Origin: Leptospirillum sp037442005
GTDB lineage: Bacteria; Nitrospirota; Leptospirillia; Leptospirillales; Leptospirillaceae
Direction: 5' to 3'
NCBI GenBank assembly: GCA_037442005.1
Contig: JBBIRA010000067.1
Span: 1 to 7,721, forward strand
Length of the DNA: 7,721 nt
Below the pieces are notes generated by a model. It worked only from the letters and a program-made list of their open reading frames with translations. It ran no database searches and had not been told where the DNA came from. A program made the position numbers and the translations under genes. This document shows, in pieces, positions 1-6,679 of this stretch (its first letter is position 1; each line of letters begins with the position of its first letter).

Positions 1-806
1 CCCATTTCCCGCCACCAGCGCCGAATGCTGCAGGCGGCAAACTCGGAGGTATCGTGGTCGATACCCACATTCACCCATCCGGCATTGGCCGTCAGGTCGT
101 AGACTCCATAGGGCGCGACGGATCCCAGGTCCGGATCGATGAAGTCATGGACGCGAACCTCTTCAGGGCGACCTTTCGGCTGCCACTCTTGTCCCGCACT
201 CTTGAAGTCTCCGATGAGCTCCTTCTTCTTGGTGTCCACGGAGATGACCGGATCGCCCGTTCTCTGGTAGTCCGTGACCGTCCGGGCAATGTGTTCGAAC
301 TGGGCATTCCGGTCTTCGTGTCGGCCCCCTTCACGGGTTTTCTTCACCGACTGCAGACTGTATCCCATCTGCGAAAGAAGGTCGCACACCGTCCGCTGGC
401 TGACGTCATGACCTTTCTGTCTCAACTCTTCGGCCAGTCGCGTCGTGCTCTTGCTCGTCCAGCGAAGGGGCGACATCGGGTCTCCCCGAGAAACCGGATC
501 GACGAGAAGGTCGAGGTCGCGAAGGAGAGAGTCGTCCTTTTCGACCAGCTTCTTTCGGCCCCCTCCCGGAGATCTCACCCGATGCAGAGGCTTTTCTACT
601 TCCTCGGAAGATCTCTCCGATTCCAGTTCGGACAGCCCCGCATAGAGGGTGGTCCGGGAGATCCCGATCGCCCGGGAAACGGCGCTGACACCCCCGCGTC
701 CCAGGCTTCGGGCTTCCACCGCCGCCCAAAGGCGCAGAGTCTTTTCGTCCAGTACGCCCGAAAGGGCTCGGTACTTTTCCGCAATCACTGTGGTGTTGTC
801 TTCCAT
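1..806 (-). CDS. ISAzo13-family transposase, N-terminal part (cut by left window edge)
   Basis: Reading the minus strand from the ATG at 806-804 gives 268 uninterrupted codons to position 3, so the gene continues beyond the left edge and only its N-terminal part is visible. The first ~145 residues look like helical DNA-binding segments: 'SAVSRAIGISRTTLYAGL' (41-58) resembles a helix-turn-helix, and 'SQRTVCDLLSQMGYSLQ' (136-152) a second one. After that come hallmarks I associate with ISAzo13 (Rhodopirellula-type) DDE transposases: KTREGGRHEDRNAQFEHI (156-173), VISVDTKKKELIGDFK (187-202), KGRPEEVRVHDF (211-222), PYGVYDL (232-238) and VGIDHDT (247-253). D191 and D250 are my candidates for the first two catalytic acidic residues; the last would lie off-window. 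No frameshift is seen in this part. Another in-frame ATG at 824-822 would add six residues; I prefer 806 because a GGAG precedes it, though only about 2 nt away. It lies in the same orientation as, and downstream of, hpnR. Confidence 0.92.
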   Translation of the reverse strand, partial: MEDNTTVIAEKYRALSGVLDEKTLRLWAAVEARSLGRGGVSAVSRAIGISRTTLYAGLSELESERSSEEVEKPLHRVRSPGGGRKKLVEKDDSLLRDLDLLVDPVSRGDPMSPLRWTSKSTTRLAEELRQKGHDVSQRTVCDLLSQMGYSLQSVKKTREGGRHEDRNAQFEHIARTVTDYQRTGDPVISVDTKKKELIGDFKSAGQEWQPKGRPEEVRVHDFIDPDLGSVAPYGVYDLTANAGWVNVGIDHDTSEFAACSIRRWWREM

Positions 807-814
807 AACTCCAC

Positions 815-841
815 AGTATAACATTTTGATTAAATGCTCAA
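815..841 (-). promoter_or_regulatory. Weak promoter candidate for the transposase
   Basis: On the minus strand TTGAGC (841-836) is followed after 15 nt by TATACT (820-815), the latter matching the sigma70 -10 consensus at five of six positions. The spacer is short. Initiation about 7 nt downstream would fall at ~808, giving a nearly leaderless message for the ATG at 806; such poor expression is common for transposases. This is a pattern match only. Confidence 0.25.
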
Positions 842-859
842 GTTATTTTTGCTAGACTC

Positions 860-2404
860 CTAAGCGTAGTTCCCTGTGTTTGACCTGTTGACGAAATCCT
901 CGCTCGACTCGTTTAACGCCCGCCCCTTTCTCCCCAGCTGTTCGTGGATAAAAAGGACATTGGAGCGGACTCCCTGCTCTTTTTTGGGAGGAAGGGACAT
1001 TTCATACCTGACCGGCTGCTGATGGTCCGCCAATTGGAGTTTCGGGTTGTAAACGCTGTTGAACTTCCAGAGCATTCTCAAAAAGTTCGTCTGGCCGTGA
1101 AGAAGATGTCGTGCGACAAGAGAGGCCGTCCCTTTGAGCGCCTGCCATCCCAAATGCTTCATGTTCAGGACCTGTTGGGTCTTGACCAGCTCGGCATAGA
1201 ACTCGGGAAGAGGCAACAGGGTTGGCAGGACCGCATGCTGGATATCGAACAGCCGATAGTCCCGGGTCGTGACCGGACGGGTTTCCGTGAGCCAGCTCTC
1301 AGTTCCAGGATAAGGGGTATTGACGCTGATATTGACAATTTCCGGGATTTCAAGACACCAATCCCGGACGATTTCAAAGCGTTTCCTGTCCCAGCCCGGA
1401 TCGGCAATCAGGTTGATGGCGACGGTGATCCCCAGTGAACGGGCAAACTCCAGGGCTTCAAAGTTTTTTCCCAGCGAGGTTCGCTTCCGGTGAAGCTTCA
1501 ATCCCTCTTCATCAATCGCCTCGATCCCCATGAACATATAGCGCATTCCCAACTGTTTCCAGAACCGGAATACCTCCTTGTTCCGAAGCAGCACATCTCC
1601 CCGGGTTTCAAGGTAATACTCCTTTTTGATCCCTTTTTTGAGGATCGCTTCACCAATCTCAAAACCGGTCTTGTCCTGAATAAAGGCGACGTCATCGACG
1701 ATGAATATCCCCGGTTCTTCAGTCGTCTCAAGGTCTTCCACCGCTTTGTCCGGGCTGACGGTCCGGTAACTTCGTCCATAGAAGGTCCAGGCACTGCAAA
1801 AAGAGCAGTCCCAAGGACAGCCGCGGGCAAACTCAATGGAAGCACAGGGATCAAGGGCGCCGATGAAATACTTTTTACGGTGTCTTAAAAGATCCCGGGC
1901 AGGACGGAGATCGTCGAGGCTCTCCACAAAAAGGGGAGGGGGACCTTCTCCCTCGAGGGTGATGACACCTGGCACTTTCAGGATGGATTTGCGGTCATGT
2001 TCCGCGGCCAGAAGAAGCGGGACGATCGCAGCTTCGCCTTCTCCTTTTAAGACGCAATCGATGGCTCCCTGGCCATGATGGAGGATTTCACCGGCCACAA
2101 ACGAACCACTGTGGCCGCCAACGACAATAAAGGCCTCGGGTCTTTTCGCGCGGGCCATTTTGGCAAGATCGATCACTTCCGGAACATTGGCCAGATAATT
2201 AAGCGAAAAGGCGATCACATCCGGCTTATAAGTATCAATCAATCGGTCCAAATCCTGATGCGATTCCACCTGAAGATCGATGAGCATGACCTCATGGCCG
2301 GCACGCCGGGCAGCCTGGGCCAAAAGTTCAAGTCCCAACGGTTCAAGTCTGAGGTAGATTTTCGTATACATGAGGGCACTGGGATGGACTGCGAGAAGTT
2401 TCAT
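860..2404 (-). CDS. hpnR: Hopanoid C-3 methylase HpnR (cobalamin-binding radical SAM)
   Basis: The protein has 514 residues. Residues ~1-140 form a Rossmann-like cobalamin-binding domain (MKLLAVHPSALMYTKIYLRL at 1-20, LIDLQVESH 41-49, VVGGHSGSF 94-102, LKGEGE 119-124). A radical SAM domain follows, with the 4Fe-4S cluster motif CPWDCSFC giving C196, C200 and C203 in a CxxxCxxC arrangement. Conserved blocks such as FIVDDVAFIQ (234-243), YYLETRGD (263-270), FMGIEAIDEEGL (291-302) and VNTPYPGTESW (361-371) match my recollection of the HpnR family rather than HpnJ, HpnP or BchE. HpnR adds a methyl group from SAM, via cobalamin, to C-3 of hopanoids in the membrane. The start at 2404 is chosen because AAAGGAGG lies just upstream; the longer frame from 2464 has no ribosome binding site and an atypical N-terminus. 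The last few residues (after FVNRS) may be altered because an insertion sequence abuts the stop codon. No other hopanoid gene is visible here. Confidence 0.85.
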   Translation of the reverse strand: MKLLAVHPSALMYTKIYLRLEPLGLELLAQAARRAGHEVMLIDLQVESHQDLDRLIDTYKPDVIAFSLNYLANVPEVIDLAKMARAKRPEAFIVVGGHSGSFVAGEILHHGQGAIDCVLKGEGEAAIVPLLLAAEHDRKSILKVPGVITLEGEGPPPLFVESLDDLRPARDLLRHRKKYFIGALDPCASIEFARGCPWDCSFCSAWTFYGRSYRTVSPDKAVEDLETTEEPGIFIVDDVAFIQDKTGFEIGEAILKKGIKKEYYLETRGDVLLRNKEVFRFWKQLGMRYMFMGIEAIDEEGLKLHRKRTSLGKNFEALEFARSLGITVAINLIADPGWDRKRFEIVRDWCLEIPEIVNISVNTPYPGTESWLTETRPVTTRDYRLFDIQHAVLPTLLPLPEFYAELVKTQQVLNMKHLGWQALKGTASLVARHLLHGQTNFLRMLWKFNSVYNPKLQLADHQQPVRYEMSLPPKKEQGVRSNVLFIHEQLGRKGRALNESSEDFVNRSNTGNYA

Positions 2405-2408
2405 CTTT

Positions 2409-2416
2409 CCTCCTTT
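2409..2416 (-). promoter_or_regulatory. Ribosome binding site of hpnR (decides the start)
   Basis: On the minus strand AAAGGAGG lies 4 nt before the ATG at 2404-2402. It is a near-perfect Shine-Dalgarno sequence and selects this start over the in-frame ATG 60 nt upstream. Confidence 0.85.
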
Positions 2417-2743
2417 AGGGATCGGGCAAGTCGACCAAGATCCGTATGAAAGCAAAATGATCACTTTTTATTAAACCACGGAAGAAGAGTCCCCGTCTTG
2501 TGTTGAGACCCGACCGGAATGTCTGTCAAACAGTTCCTGAGCGTTTCCTTCTGACGGCGCTGTCTTGGTCCCGTCTCTTTGGATCGGAACAAAAGTCTTG
2601 ACTGATTCTTGATCCATTTTTCATCCGGATACGGTTAATGTTAGGATGGGGGGAGAAGGGCGGATCTCATTCGTACCTCTATCCAACTGGTTTTCCTGAT
2701 TTTCACCGGTAAACCGCGCGACTTATCACCATCTGGCACCGAC
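2417..2743. other. Divergent intergenic region between hpnR and the slp-like gene
   Basis: These ~330 bp contain no convincing gene on either strand and should hold the promoters of both divergent genes. On the plus strand TTGACT (2598-2603) and TTGATC (2609-2614) resemble -35 boxes. Candidate -10 boxes such as GTTAAT (2634-2639) are at poor spacing (19 nt), so no sigma70 promoter can be named with confidence. On the minus strand a perfect TTGACA (2529-2524) also lacks a good -10 partner. An 8-bp palindrome ATCCGGAT lies at 2623-2630. A small inverted repeat CTGT-CAA-ACAG lies near 2523-2533. I see no RNA gene or riboswitch fold. Confidence 0.5.
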
Positions 2744-2750
2744 AGGAGGT
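2744..2750 (+). promoter_or_regulatory. Ribosome binding site of the slp-like gene
   Basis: AGGAGGT lies 6 nt before the ATG at 2757 and 9 nt before a second ATG at 2760. Either codon could initiate and the products differ by one residue; both fit the spacing. Confidence 0.8.
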
Positions 2751-2756
2751 CAGTCA

Positions 2757-3368
2757 ATGATGCAAAATACCATTGGATCCTCCCGCAGAAGCAAAAGAAA
2801 AAACGCCCGTATGGCCGGACTCTGGATGGCTTTTTCTGTTTTGACTCTTTCGGGTGGATGTTCCTATTTTGATCCCCCCCCGTTTACTGGAAATGAGGTC
2901 AAATGGGCCGATCGCTCGATTCTTTTCCGGGAGGTTGAACATCACTCGCATGCCCTGGAGGGACAACATGTGATCCTGGGCGGAGTCATCATCTCTGTCA
3001 AAAGAGAAGGGTTGCTGGGACAGGTGGACGTCCGGGAATATCCTCTCGGGAAAGAGCTTCACCCCGACCGGGATAAACCCTCGCTGGGCACATTCGAGAT
3101 CCTGACCGACGAACCGCTTCCGGAAGACCGATACAAGCCCGGTCGGGATGTCGAGGTCATGGGTACCGTTGCCCCACCGGTCACCCGGAAAAATCTCGAT
3201 GGCAGCCAGTCGCTGATTCCGGTGATCCGGGCCCGCCACATTCACGCGGCAGCGCCTCCTCCCCCTCCGATGCCCTATGATGAGATGATGGGCCCCATGG
3301 ATGGCGGATATGGCGGTTTTGGACCGGGCATGTACCCGGGAATGGGTTTATTTCCCGGCTTCTTCTGA
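2757..3368 (+). CDS. Slp-family outer-membrane lipoprotein
   Basis: The product has 203 residues. The N-terminus has a basic region (RRSKRKNAR, 10-18), a hydrophobic stretch (19-32) and a lipobox-like LSGGC ending in C35, so it should be lipidated; Ser at +2 favours sorting to the outer membrane. The region ~45-162 resembles the Slp family of starvation- or stress-linked lipoproteins: EGQHVILGGVIISVKREG (68-85) corresponds to the family's G..V..GG.I block, then YPLGKELHPDRDKPSLGTFE (95-114) and YKPGRDVEVMGTV (126-138). The tail after ~166 is a run of five prolines followed by Gly/Met/Pro/Phe-rich sequence with little predicted structure; I do not recall this in E. coli Slp. A C8 tract at 2874-2881 lies just after the lipobox. 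The exact role of Slp proteins is poorly known. The gene stands alone, divergent from hpnR and followed by a likely terminator. Confidence 0.8.
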   Translation: MMQNTIGSSRRSKRKNARMAGLWMAFSVLTLSGGCSYFDPPPFTGNEVKWADRSILFREVEHHSHALEGQHVILGGVIISVKREGLLGQVDVREYPLGKELHPDRDKPSLGTFEILTDEPLPEDRYKPGRDVEVMGTVAPPVTRKNLDGSQSLIPVIRARHIHAAAPPPPPMPYDEMMGPMDGGYGGFGPGMYPGMGLFPGFF

Positions 3369-3384
3369 TCTCTCCAATCATTCC

Positions 3385-3427
3385 GGGACCGGCATCCAGG
3401 CCGGACCCTCGGGATCAACCCGTTTTT
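3385..3427 (+). terminator. Likely intrinsic terminator after the slp-like gene
   Basis: Two adjacent hairpins begin 17 bp after the stop codon. The first pairs GGG-A-CCGGC (3385-3393) with GCCGG-A-CCC (3400-3408), with one A/A mismatch and a 6-nt loop. The second pairs CGGG (3410-3413) with CCCG (3419-3422) and is followed directly by five Ts (3423-3427). The second stem is short, so terminator strength is uncertain, but the T-run placement is typical. It would separate the lipoprotein gene from glgP. Confidence 0.55.
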
Positions 3428-3442
3428 CAGATCCGGATCGAT

Positions 3443-3473
3443 CGTTTGTTCCCTGATACCCTTGAAACAAACG
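3443..3473 (+). repeat. Inverted repeat in the glgP leader
   Basis: CGTTTGTT (3443-3450) is the exact reverse complement of AACAAACG (3466-3473), separated by 15 nt. It lies between the terminator and the glgP ribosome binding site, ending 22 bp before the AGGAGG. A 10-bp palindrome, GATCCGGATC (3430-3439), lies just upstream. It could be a repressor or activator site, or a leader RNA hairpin. No regulator is identified in the window. Confidence 0.5.
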
Positions 3474-3495
3474 GGACAGACAGCCGGATCCCAAC

Positions 3496-3510
3496 AGGAG
3501 GGCCATTGTG
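3496..3510 (+). promoter_or_regulatory. Ribosome binding site and GTG start of glgP
   Basis: AGGAGG (3496-3501) lies 6 nt before the GTG at 3508-3510. No in-frame ATG with a comparable site is seen before the conserved N-terminal region, so GTG is taken as the start. Confidence 0.75.
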
Positions 3511-5991
3511 AGCGACCATACGTCCGATCATGTCACCCCGCTCGAGCGATCTGATTTCCGACCGGAATCGCTTAAACAATCCATCGCCAACCATCTCGCC
3601 TATTCCGCCGGAAAAGATGACATCAATGCGAAGGCCCACGACTGGTTTATCAGTCTTGCCCATGTCGCCAGAGACCGGATGGTGGGAAATCTGATGTCGA
3701 CGATGCGAAGCTATTACGATCAGGACGTCAAACGCATCTATTACTTTTCTCTGGAATTCCTGATGGGACGGTCACTGGCCAACAGTCTGGACAATCTCGA
3801 CATGCTCGACGGAGCCAAAGATGCCTTGAGCGCCATGGGGATCAACCCTGACGAGGTCTTTGAAGCGGAGCCTGATGCCGGCCTTGGAAATGGCGGGCTC
3901 GGTCGGCTGGCCGCCTGTTTTCTCGATTCGATGGCCACATTGGGACTTCCCGGATACGGGTACGGGATCCGCTATGAATACGGGATGTTTTTCCAGCGGA
4001 TTGAAAATGGCCGGCAGGTGGAAAGTCCCGATAACTGGCTCCGTTATGGAAACCCCTGGGAGTTTCCCAGACCGGAAGTCCTGCATCCCGTTAAATTCTA
4101 TGGACGGGTCGTGGAGTATGCCGATGAAAAAGGGGCTCTCCGCTATCACTGGGTCGATACAACGGATGTCATGGCGATGGCCTACGATACCCCCATTCCC
4201 GGCTATGAAACCGATACCGTCAACAGCATGCGGCTCTGGTCGGCCAAAGCCTCTCACGACTTTGAGCTGTCTTATTTCAACGAGGGAAACTATATCAAGG
4301 CGGTCGAAGACAAAAATCAGTCGGAAAACATTTCAAAGGTTCTTTACCCCGATGATTCGACCCTCATGGGTCGGGAACTGAGACTTAAACAGCAGTATTT
4401 CTTTGTCGCGGCCTCCCTGCAGGACATCCTCTACCGGTTCACCAAATATCATGATAACTTCGACCTTCTGCCGGACAAGGTGGCTATCCAGCTGAACGAT
4501 ACCCATCCGTCCATTGCGATCGTGGAGCTCATGCGCATTCTTGTCGATCTCAAGCATATTGATTGGGACAGGGCCTTTTCCATCACGACAGAAACGTTCG
4601 CCTACACCAACCACACCCTGATGCCCGAAGCCCTCGAAACATGGCCGGTTGAGATTATGGAAAAAATTCTCCCCCGTCACATGCAGATCATTTATGAGAT
4701 CAACCACCGTTTTTTAAAAGACGTCCGCAGCGCCTATCCGGGAGACAATGGCCTTCTGGCGCGGATCTCCCTGATTGATGACGGTCCTCCCAAACGGGTC
4801 CGGATGGCCCATCTGGCCTTTGTCGGAAGCCATAAAATCAACGGAGTGGCCAAAATCCATACCAAGTTGATGAAAGAAACGATCTTCTCGGACCTCGAAG
4901 CCTTTTCTCCCGGAAAGATCATCAACATCACCAATGGAATCACGCCGCGGCGATGGCTCAAACAGGCCAATCGCTCTCTTTCCCGCCTCATTACCGGAAA
5001 AATCGGCAGAGGATGGACCAAAGACCTTTCCCAGTTAAAGGAACTGGCCCCGTTTGCCGAGGACGCCGGATTCCGTGAAGACTTTCTGGCGGTCAAACGG
5101 GCCAACAAGGACTGTCTGGCGCATTATCTGAAAAACACCCTCCATATCGAGGTATCCCCTGATTCCCTCTTTGATGTCCAGATCAAGCGGATCCATGAAT
5201 ACAAACGCCAGCTGCTAAACCTTTTTCATGTAATCACCCTCTATCAGCGCATCTGCGATCATCCGGAAGAGAACCACCTGCCACGGACGGTCATTTTTTC
5301 GGGAAAAGCCGCTCCCGGCTATCAGATGGCAAAATTGATCATCCGTCTGATTAACGATGTTGCGGTTATTGTCAACCACGATCACCGGGTTAAAAACCGG
5401 CTGAAAGTGGCCTTTATTCCCAACTACAGCGTTTCCAATGCCGAAATGATCATTCCCGCCGCTGATCTGTCCGAACAGATCTCCACCGCCGGAACCGAAG
5501 CATCGGGAACAGGAAATATGAAGCTTTCCTTAAACGGAGCACTGACGATCGGAACCCTTGACGGGGCCAACATCGAGATCGCGTCCGAAGTCGGAGAAGA
5601 AAACATCTTCATCTTCGGACTGAAGGCCGACGAAATCCTTCATCTCCGAAAAACGGGATACCGTCCATGGGAATATTATGAAACGCAGGAAGATCTTCAT
5701 CGGGTGATCAACCTGATCGATTCGGGGTTCTTCTCTCCCGATGAACCGGGACGGTACAAATCACTGGTCGATTCGCTCCTGAAGGAGGATCCGTTTTTCC
5801 TGCTGGCCGACTATGCGGAATACAAAAATGCCCAGAAAACGGCTGAAGAGGCCTACCGGATCCCGGAGCAATGGGCCAGGATGGCGATCCTCAATGTGGC
5901 TTCGATGGGATGTTTCTCAAGTGACAGGACAATTTCTCAATATGCCCGGGAAATCTGGGGGGCCACCAGTGTCAGCCGAAGGGCTCCATGA
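3508..5991 (+). CDS. glgP: Glycogen/alpha-glucan phosphorylase
   Basis: GlgP is a cytoplasmic pyridoxal-phosphate enzyme that cleaves alpha-1,4-glucan with phosphate to release glucose-1-phosphate. The 827-residue length fits the GT35 phosphorylase family. Visible landmarks in order: IYYFSLEFLMGRSLANSL (~75-92), the glycine-rich GLGNGGLGRLA (125-135), LNDTHP (329-334), TNHTLMPEALE around H369, the phosphate-site region QIKRIHEYKRQ (558-568), and TEASGTGNMK ending at K672, the lysine expected to bind PLP. Numbering is a constant 8 less than the rabbit muscle enzyme at H377, K568, R569, K574, E672 and K680 (here H369, K560, R561, K566, E664, K672), so the catalytic core is complete. The N-terminus starts just before the first conserved helix. 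I see no regulatory insertions. It is preceded by a terminator and an inverted repeat, so it probably has its own promoter, although no clear boxes are visible. Its stop overlaps the start of an acetyltransferase gene. Confidence 0.97.
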   Translation: MSDHTSDHVTPLERSDFRPESLKQSIANHLAYSAGKDDINAKAHDWFISLAHVARDRMVGNLMSTMRSYYDQDVKRIYYFSLEFLMGRSLANSLDNLDMLDGAKDALSAMGINPDEVFEAEPDAGLGNGGLGRLAACFLDSMATLGLPGYGYGIRYEYGMFFQRIENGRQVESPDNWLRYGNPWEFPRPEVLHPVKFYGRVVEYADEKGALRYHWVDTTDVMAMAYDTPIPGYETDTVNSMRLWSAKASHDFELSYFNEGNYIKAVEDKNQSENISKVLYPDDSTLMGRELRLKQQYFFVAASLQDILYRFTKYHDNFDLLPDKVAIQLNDTHPSIAIVELMRILVDLKHIDWDRAFSITTETFAYTNHTLMPEALETWPVEIMEKILPRHMQIIYEINHRFLKDVRSAYPGDNGLLARISLIDDGPPKRVRMAHLAFVGSHKINGVAKIHTKLMKETIFSDLEAFSPGKIINITNGITPRRWLKQANRSLSRLITGKIGRGWTKDLSQLKELAPFAEDAGFREDFLAVKRANKDCLAHYLKNTLHIEVSPDSLFDVQIKRIHEYKRQLLNLFHVITLYQRICDHPEENHLPRTVIFSGKAAPGYQMAKLIIRLINDVAVIVNHDHRVKNRLKVAFIPNYSVSNAEMIIPAADLSEQISTAGTEASGTGNMKLSLNGALTIGTLDGANIEIASEVGEENIFIFGLKADEILHLRKTGYRPWEYYETQEDLHRVINLIDSGFFSPDEPGRYKSLVDSLLKEDPFFLLADYAEYKNAQKTAEEAYRIPEQWARMAILNVASMGCFSSDRTISQYAREIWGATSVSRRAP

Positions 5992-6482
5992 CCACTCCTC
6001 CGGACCCTCTCTCTCCTCAACCGACTCTGTCATGGTCGATTTTTCCGGCCAATCCGGAGGATATTCCAGCCATGGTCGACCTTTTGACCATGCTGTTTAC
6101 CCTCGAATCGGATTTTTGTCCTGACCCCCCAAGTCAGGAAAAGGGGCTGGCCCTTTTGTTGTCGTCCGGTGATCGTAGCCGGGTTTTCGTGGCCAGAACC
6201 CCCTCAGGACAGGTATTGGGGATGATTACCGTCCAGCTTCTGGTCTCCACGGCAAAAGGAGGGATTGTCGGCCAGATCGAGGATGTCGCCGTACTCCCGG
6301 ATGTTCAGGGCAGGGGCATCGGACGGGCGCTCATCGAAACGGCCCTTGACTTCTGCCGGCAACGGGGAGCCCTCCGATGCCAGCTTCAGGTCGACCTGTC
6401 GAACGCGCCGGCACAACGTTTTTATCGCCGGTTGGGATTTCAGACAACACAACTGGGGGTTCTCCATCTCTTCCCCTCATAG
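5988..6482 (+). CDS. GNAT-family N-acetyltransferase
   Basis: The protein has 164 residues with a GNAT fold: it would transfer an acetyl group from acetyl-CoA to an amine that cannot be named from sequence. After a proline-rich N-terminal extension of ~15 residues, the family core begins (IFPANPEDIPAMVDLL). Motif A follows as IEDVAVLPDVQGRGIGRAL, with the acetyl-CoA pyrophosphate-binding loop QGRGIG, and motif B ends in NAPAQRFYRRLGF. The ATG overlaps the glgP stop as ATGA, and a GAAGGG in the glgP end precedes it by about 5 nt, so translation is likely coupled to glgP. An internal ATG at 6072 would remove the first strand and helix of the fold and is unlikely to be the start. Whether its substrate relates to glucan metabolism is unknown. 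Confidence 0.85.
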   Translation: MTTPPDPLSPQPTLSWSIFPANPEDIPAMVDLLTMLFTLESDFCPDPPSQEKGLALLLSSGDRSRVFVARTPSGQVLGMITVQLLVSTAKGGIVGQIEDVAVLPDVQGRGIGRALIETALDFCRQRGALRCQLQVDLSNAPAQRFYRRLGFQTTQLGVLHLFPS

Positions 6483-6488
6483 AGTGGT

Positions 6489-6509
6489 CCCGGACAGAGA
6501 ACAGCCGGG
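6489..6509 (+). other. Small hairpin after the first GNAT gene
   Basis: CCCGG (6489-6493) pairs with CCGGG (6505-6509) around an 11-nt loop, starting 7 bp after the stop codon. No T-run follows, so this is at most a weak or factor-dependent terminator, or a message 3' end stabiliser. Confidence 0.25.
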
Positions 6510-6573
6510 TGGGGAAATCCTGTTGCCGTTCTGATCCTTGGGCAGGAGAGGTTAACGTTTTGCAGGGTTTTTC

Positions 6574-6601
6574 TTGTCCATTTCCCCCGGTGCACTTTAT
6601 T
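6574..6601 (+). promoter_or_regulatory. Weak promoter candidate for the SDR-GNAT pair
   Basis: In the 197-bp gap between the first GNAT gene and the SDR gene, TTGTCC (6574-6579) and TTTATT (6596-6601) each match sigma70 boxes at four of six positions, with 16-nt spacing. The gap otherwise holds no gene. Initiation near 6608 would give a leader of about 70 nt before the ATG at 6680. Confidence 0.25.
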
Positions 6602-6679
6602 GTCAGAGGGAAAATCCAAAAGGCGGTGGGGACAACCGTAGGGAAAAGCGTCCGTCAACAATCAGTCAGGAGAGAGAAT

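Larger units (their letters stand above)
1..862 (-). mobile_element. Insertion sequence, ISAzo13 family (one end in window)
   Basis: The transposase gene starts only 53 bp from the hpnR stop codon, so the transposase-proximal end of the element must lie in about 825-870. The minus-strand stretch starting near 866 (GGAGTCTAGCAAAAATAACT) has the look of a terminal repeat, being close to the gene and more AT-rich than its surroundings. The exact border, the other terminal repeat and any target duplication cannot be determined because the other end is outside the window. The right coordinate given here is an estimate. Family assignment rests on the transposase sequence. Confidence 0.55.

Noticed and set aside
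54..821. Long plus-strand open frame of 255 codons
   Set aside because: It is antisense to the transposase, whose minus-strand translation has clear family motifs over the whole length; the plus frame shows no recognisable domain.
944..1438. Plus-strand open frames within hpnR (also 1490-1888 and 2075-2449)
   Set aside because: They are antisense to a well-conserved radical SAM coding sequence, lack good ribosome binding sites and show no domain.
2405..2464. Longer hpnR start at 2464
   Set aside because: The 20 extra residues have no ribosome binding site and do not resemble the family N-terminus, whereas AAAGGAGG directly precedes 2404.
2524..2529. Perfect TTGACA on the minus strand as an hpnR promoter
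   Set aside because: At 16-18 nt downstream there is no acceptable -10 box, so it is not called.
3772..4257. Minus-strand open frames within glgP (also 4333-4707 and 4734-5108)
   Set aside because: They mirror the highly conserved phosphorylase frame and are composition-driven shadows.
6377..6679. N-terminal extension of the SDR frame to 6377
   Set aside because: The frame is open by chance across the GNAT gene and the intergenic gap; SDR similarity starts at 6680 with a good ribosome binding site.
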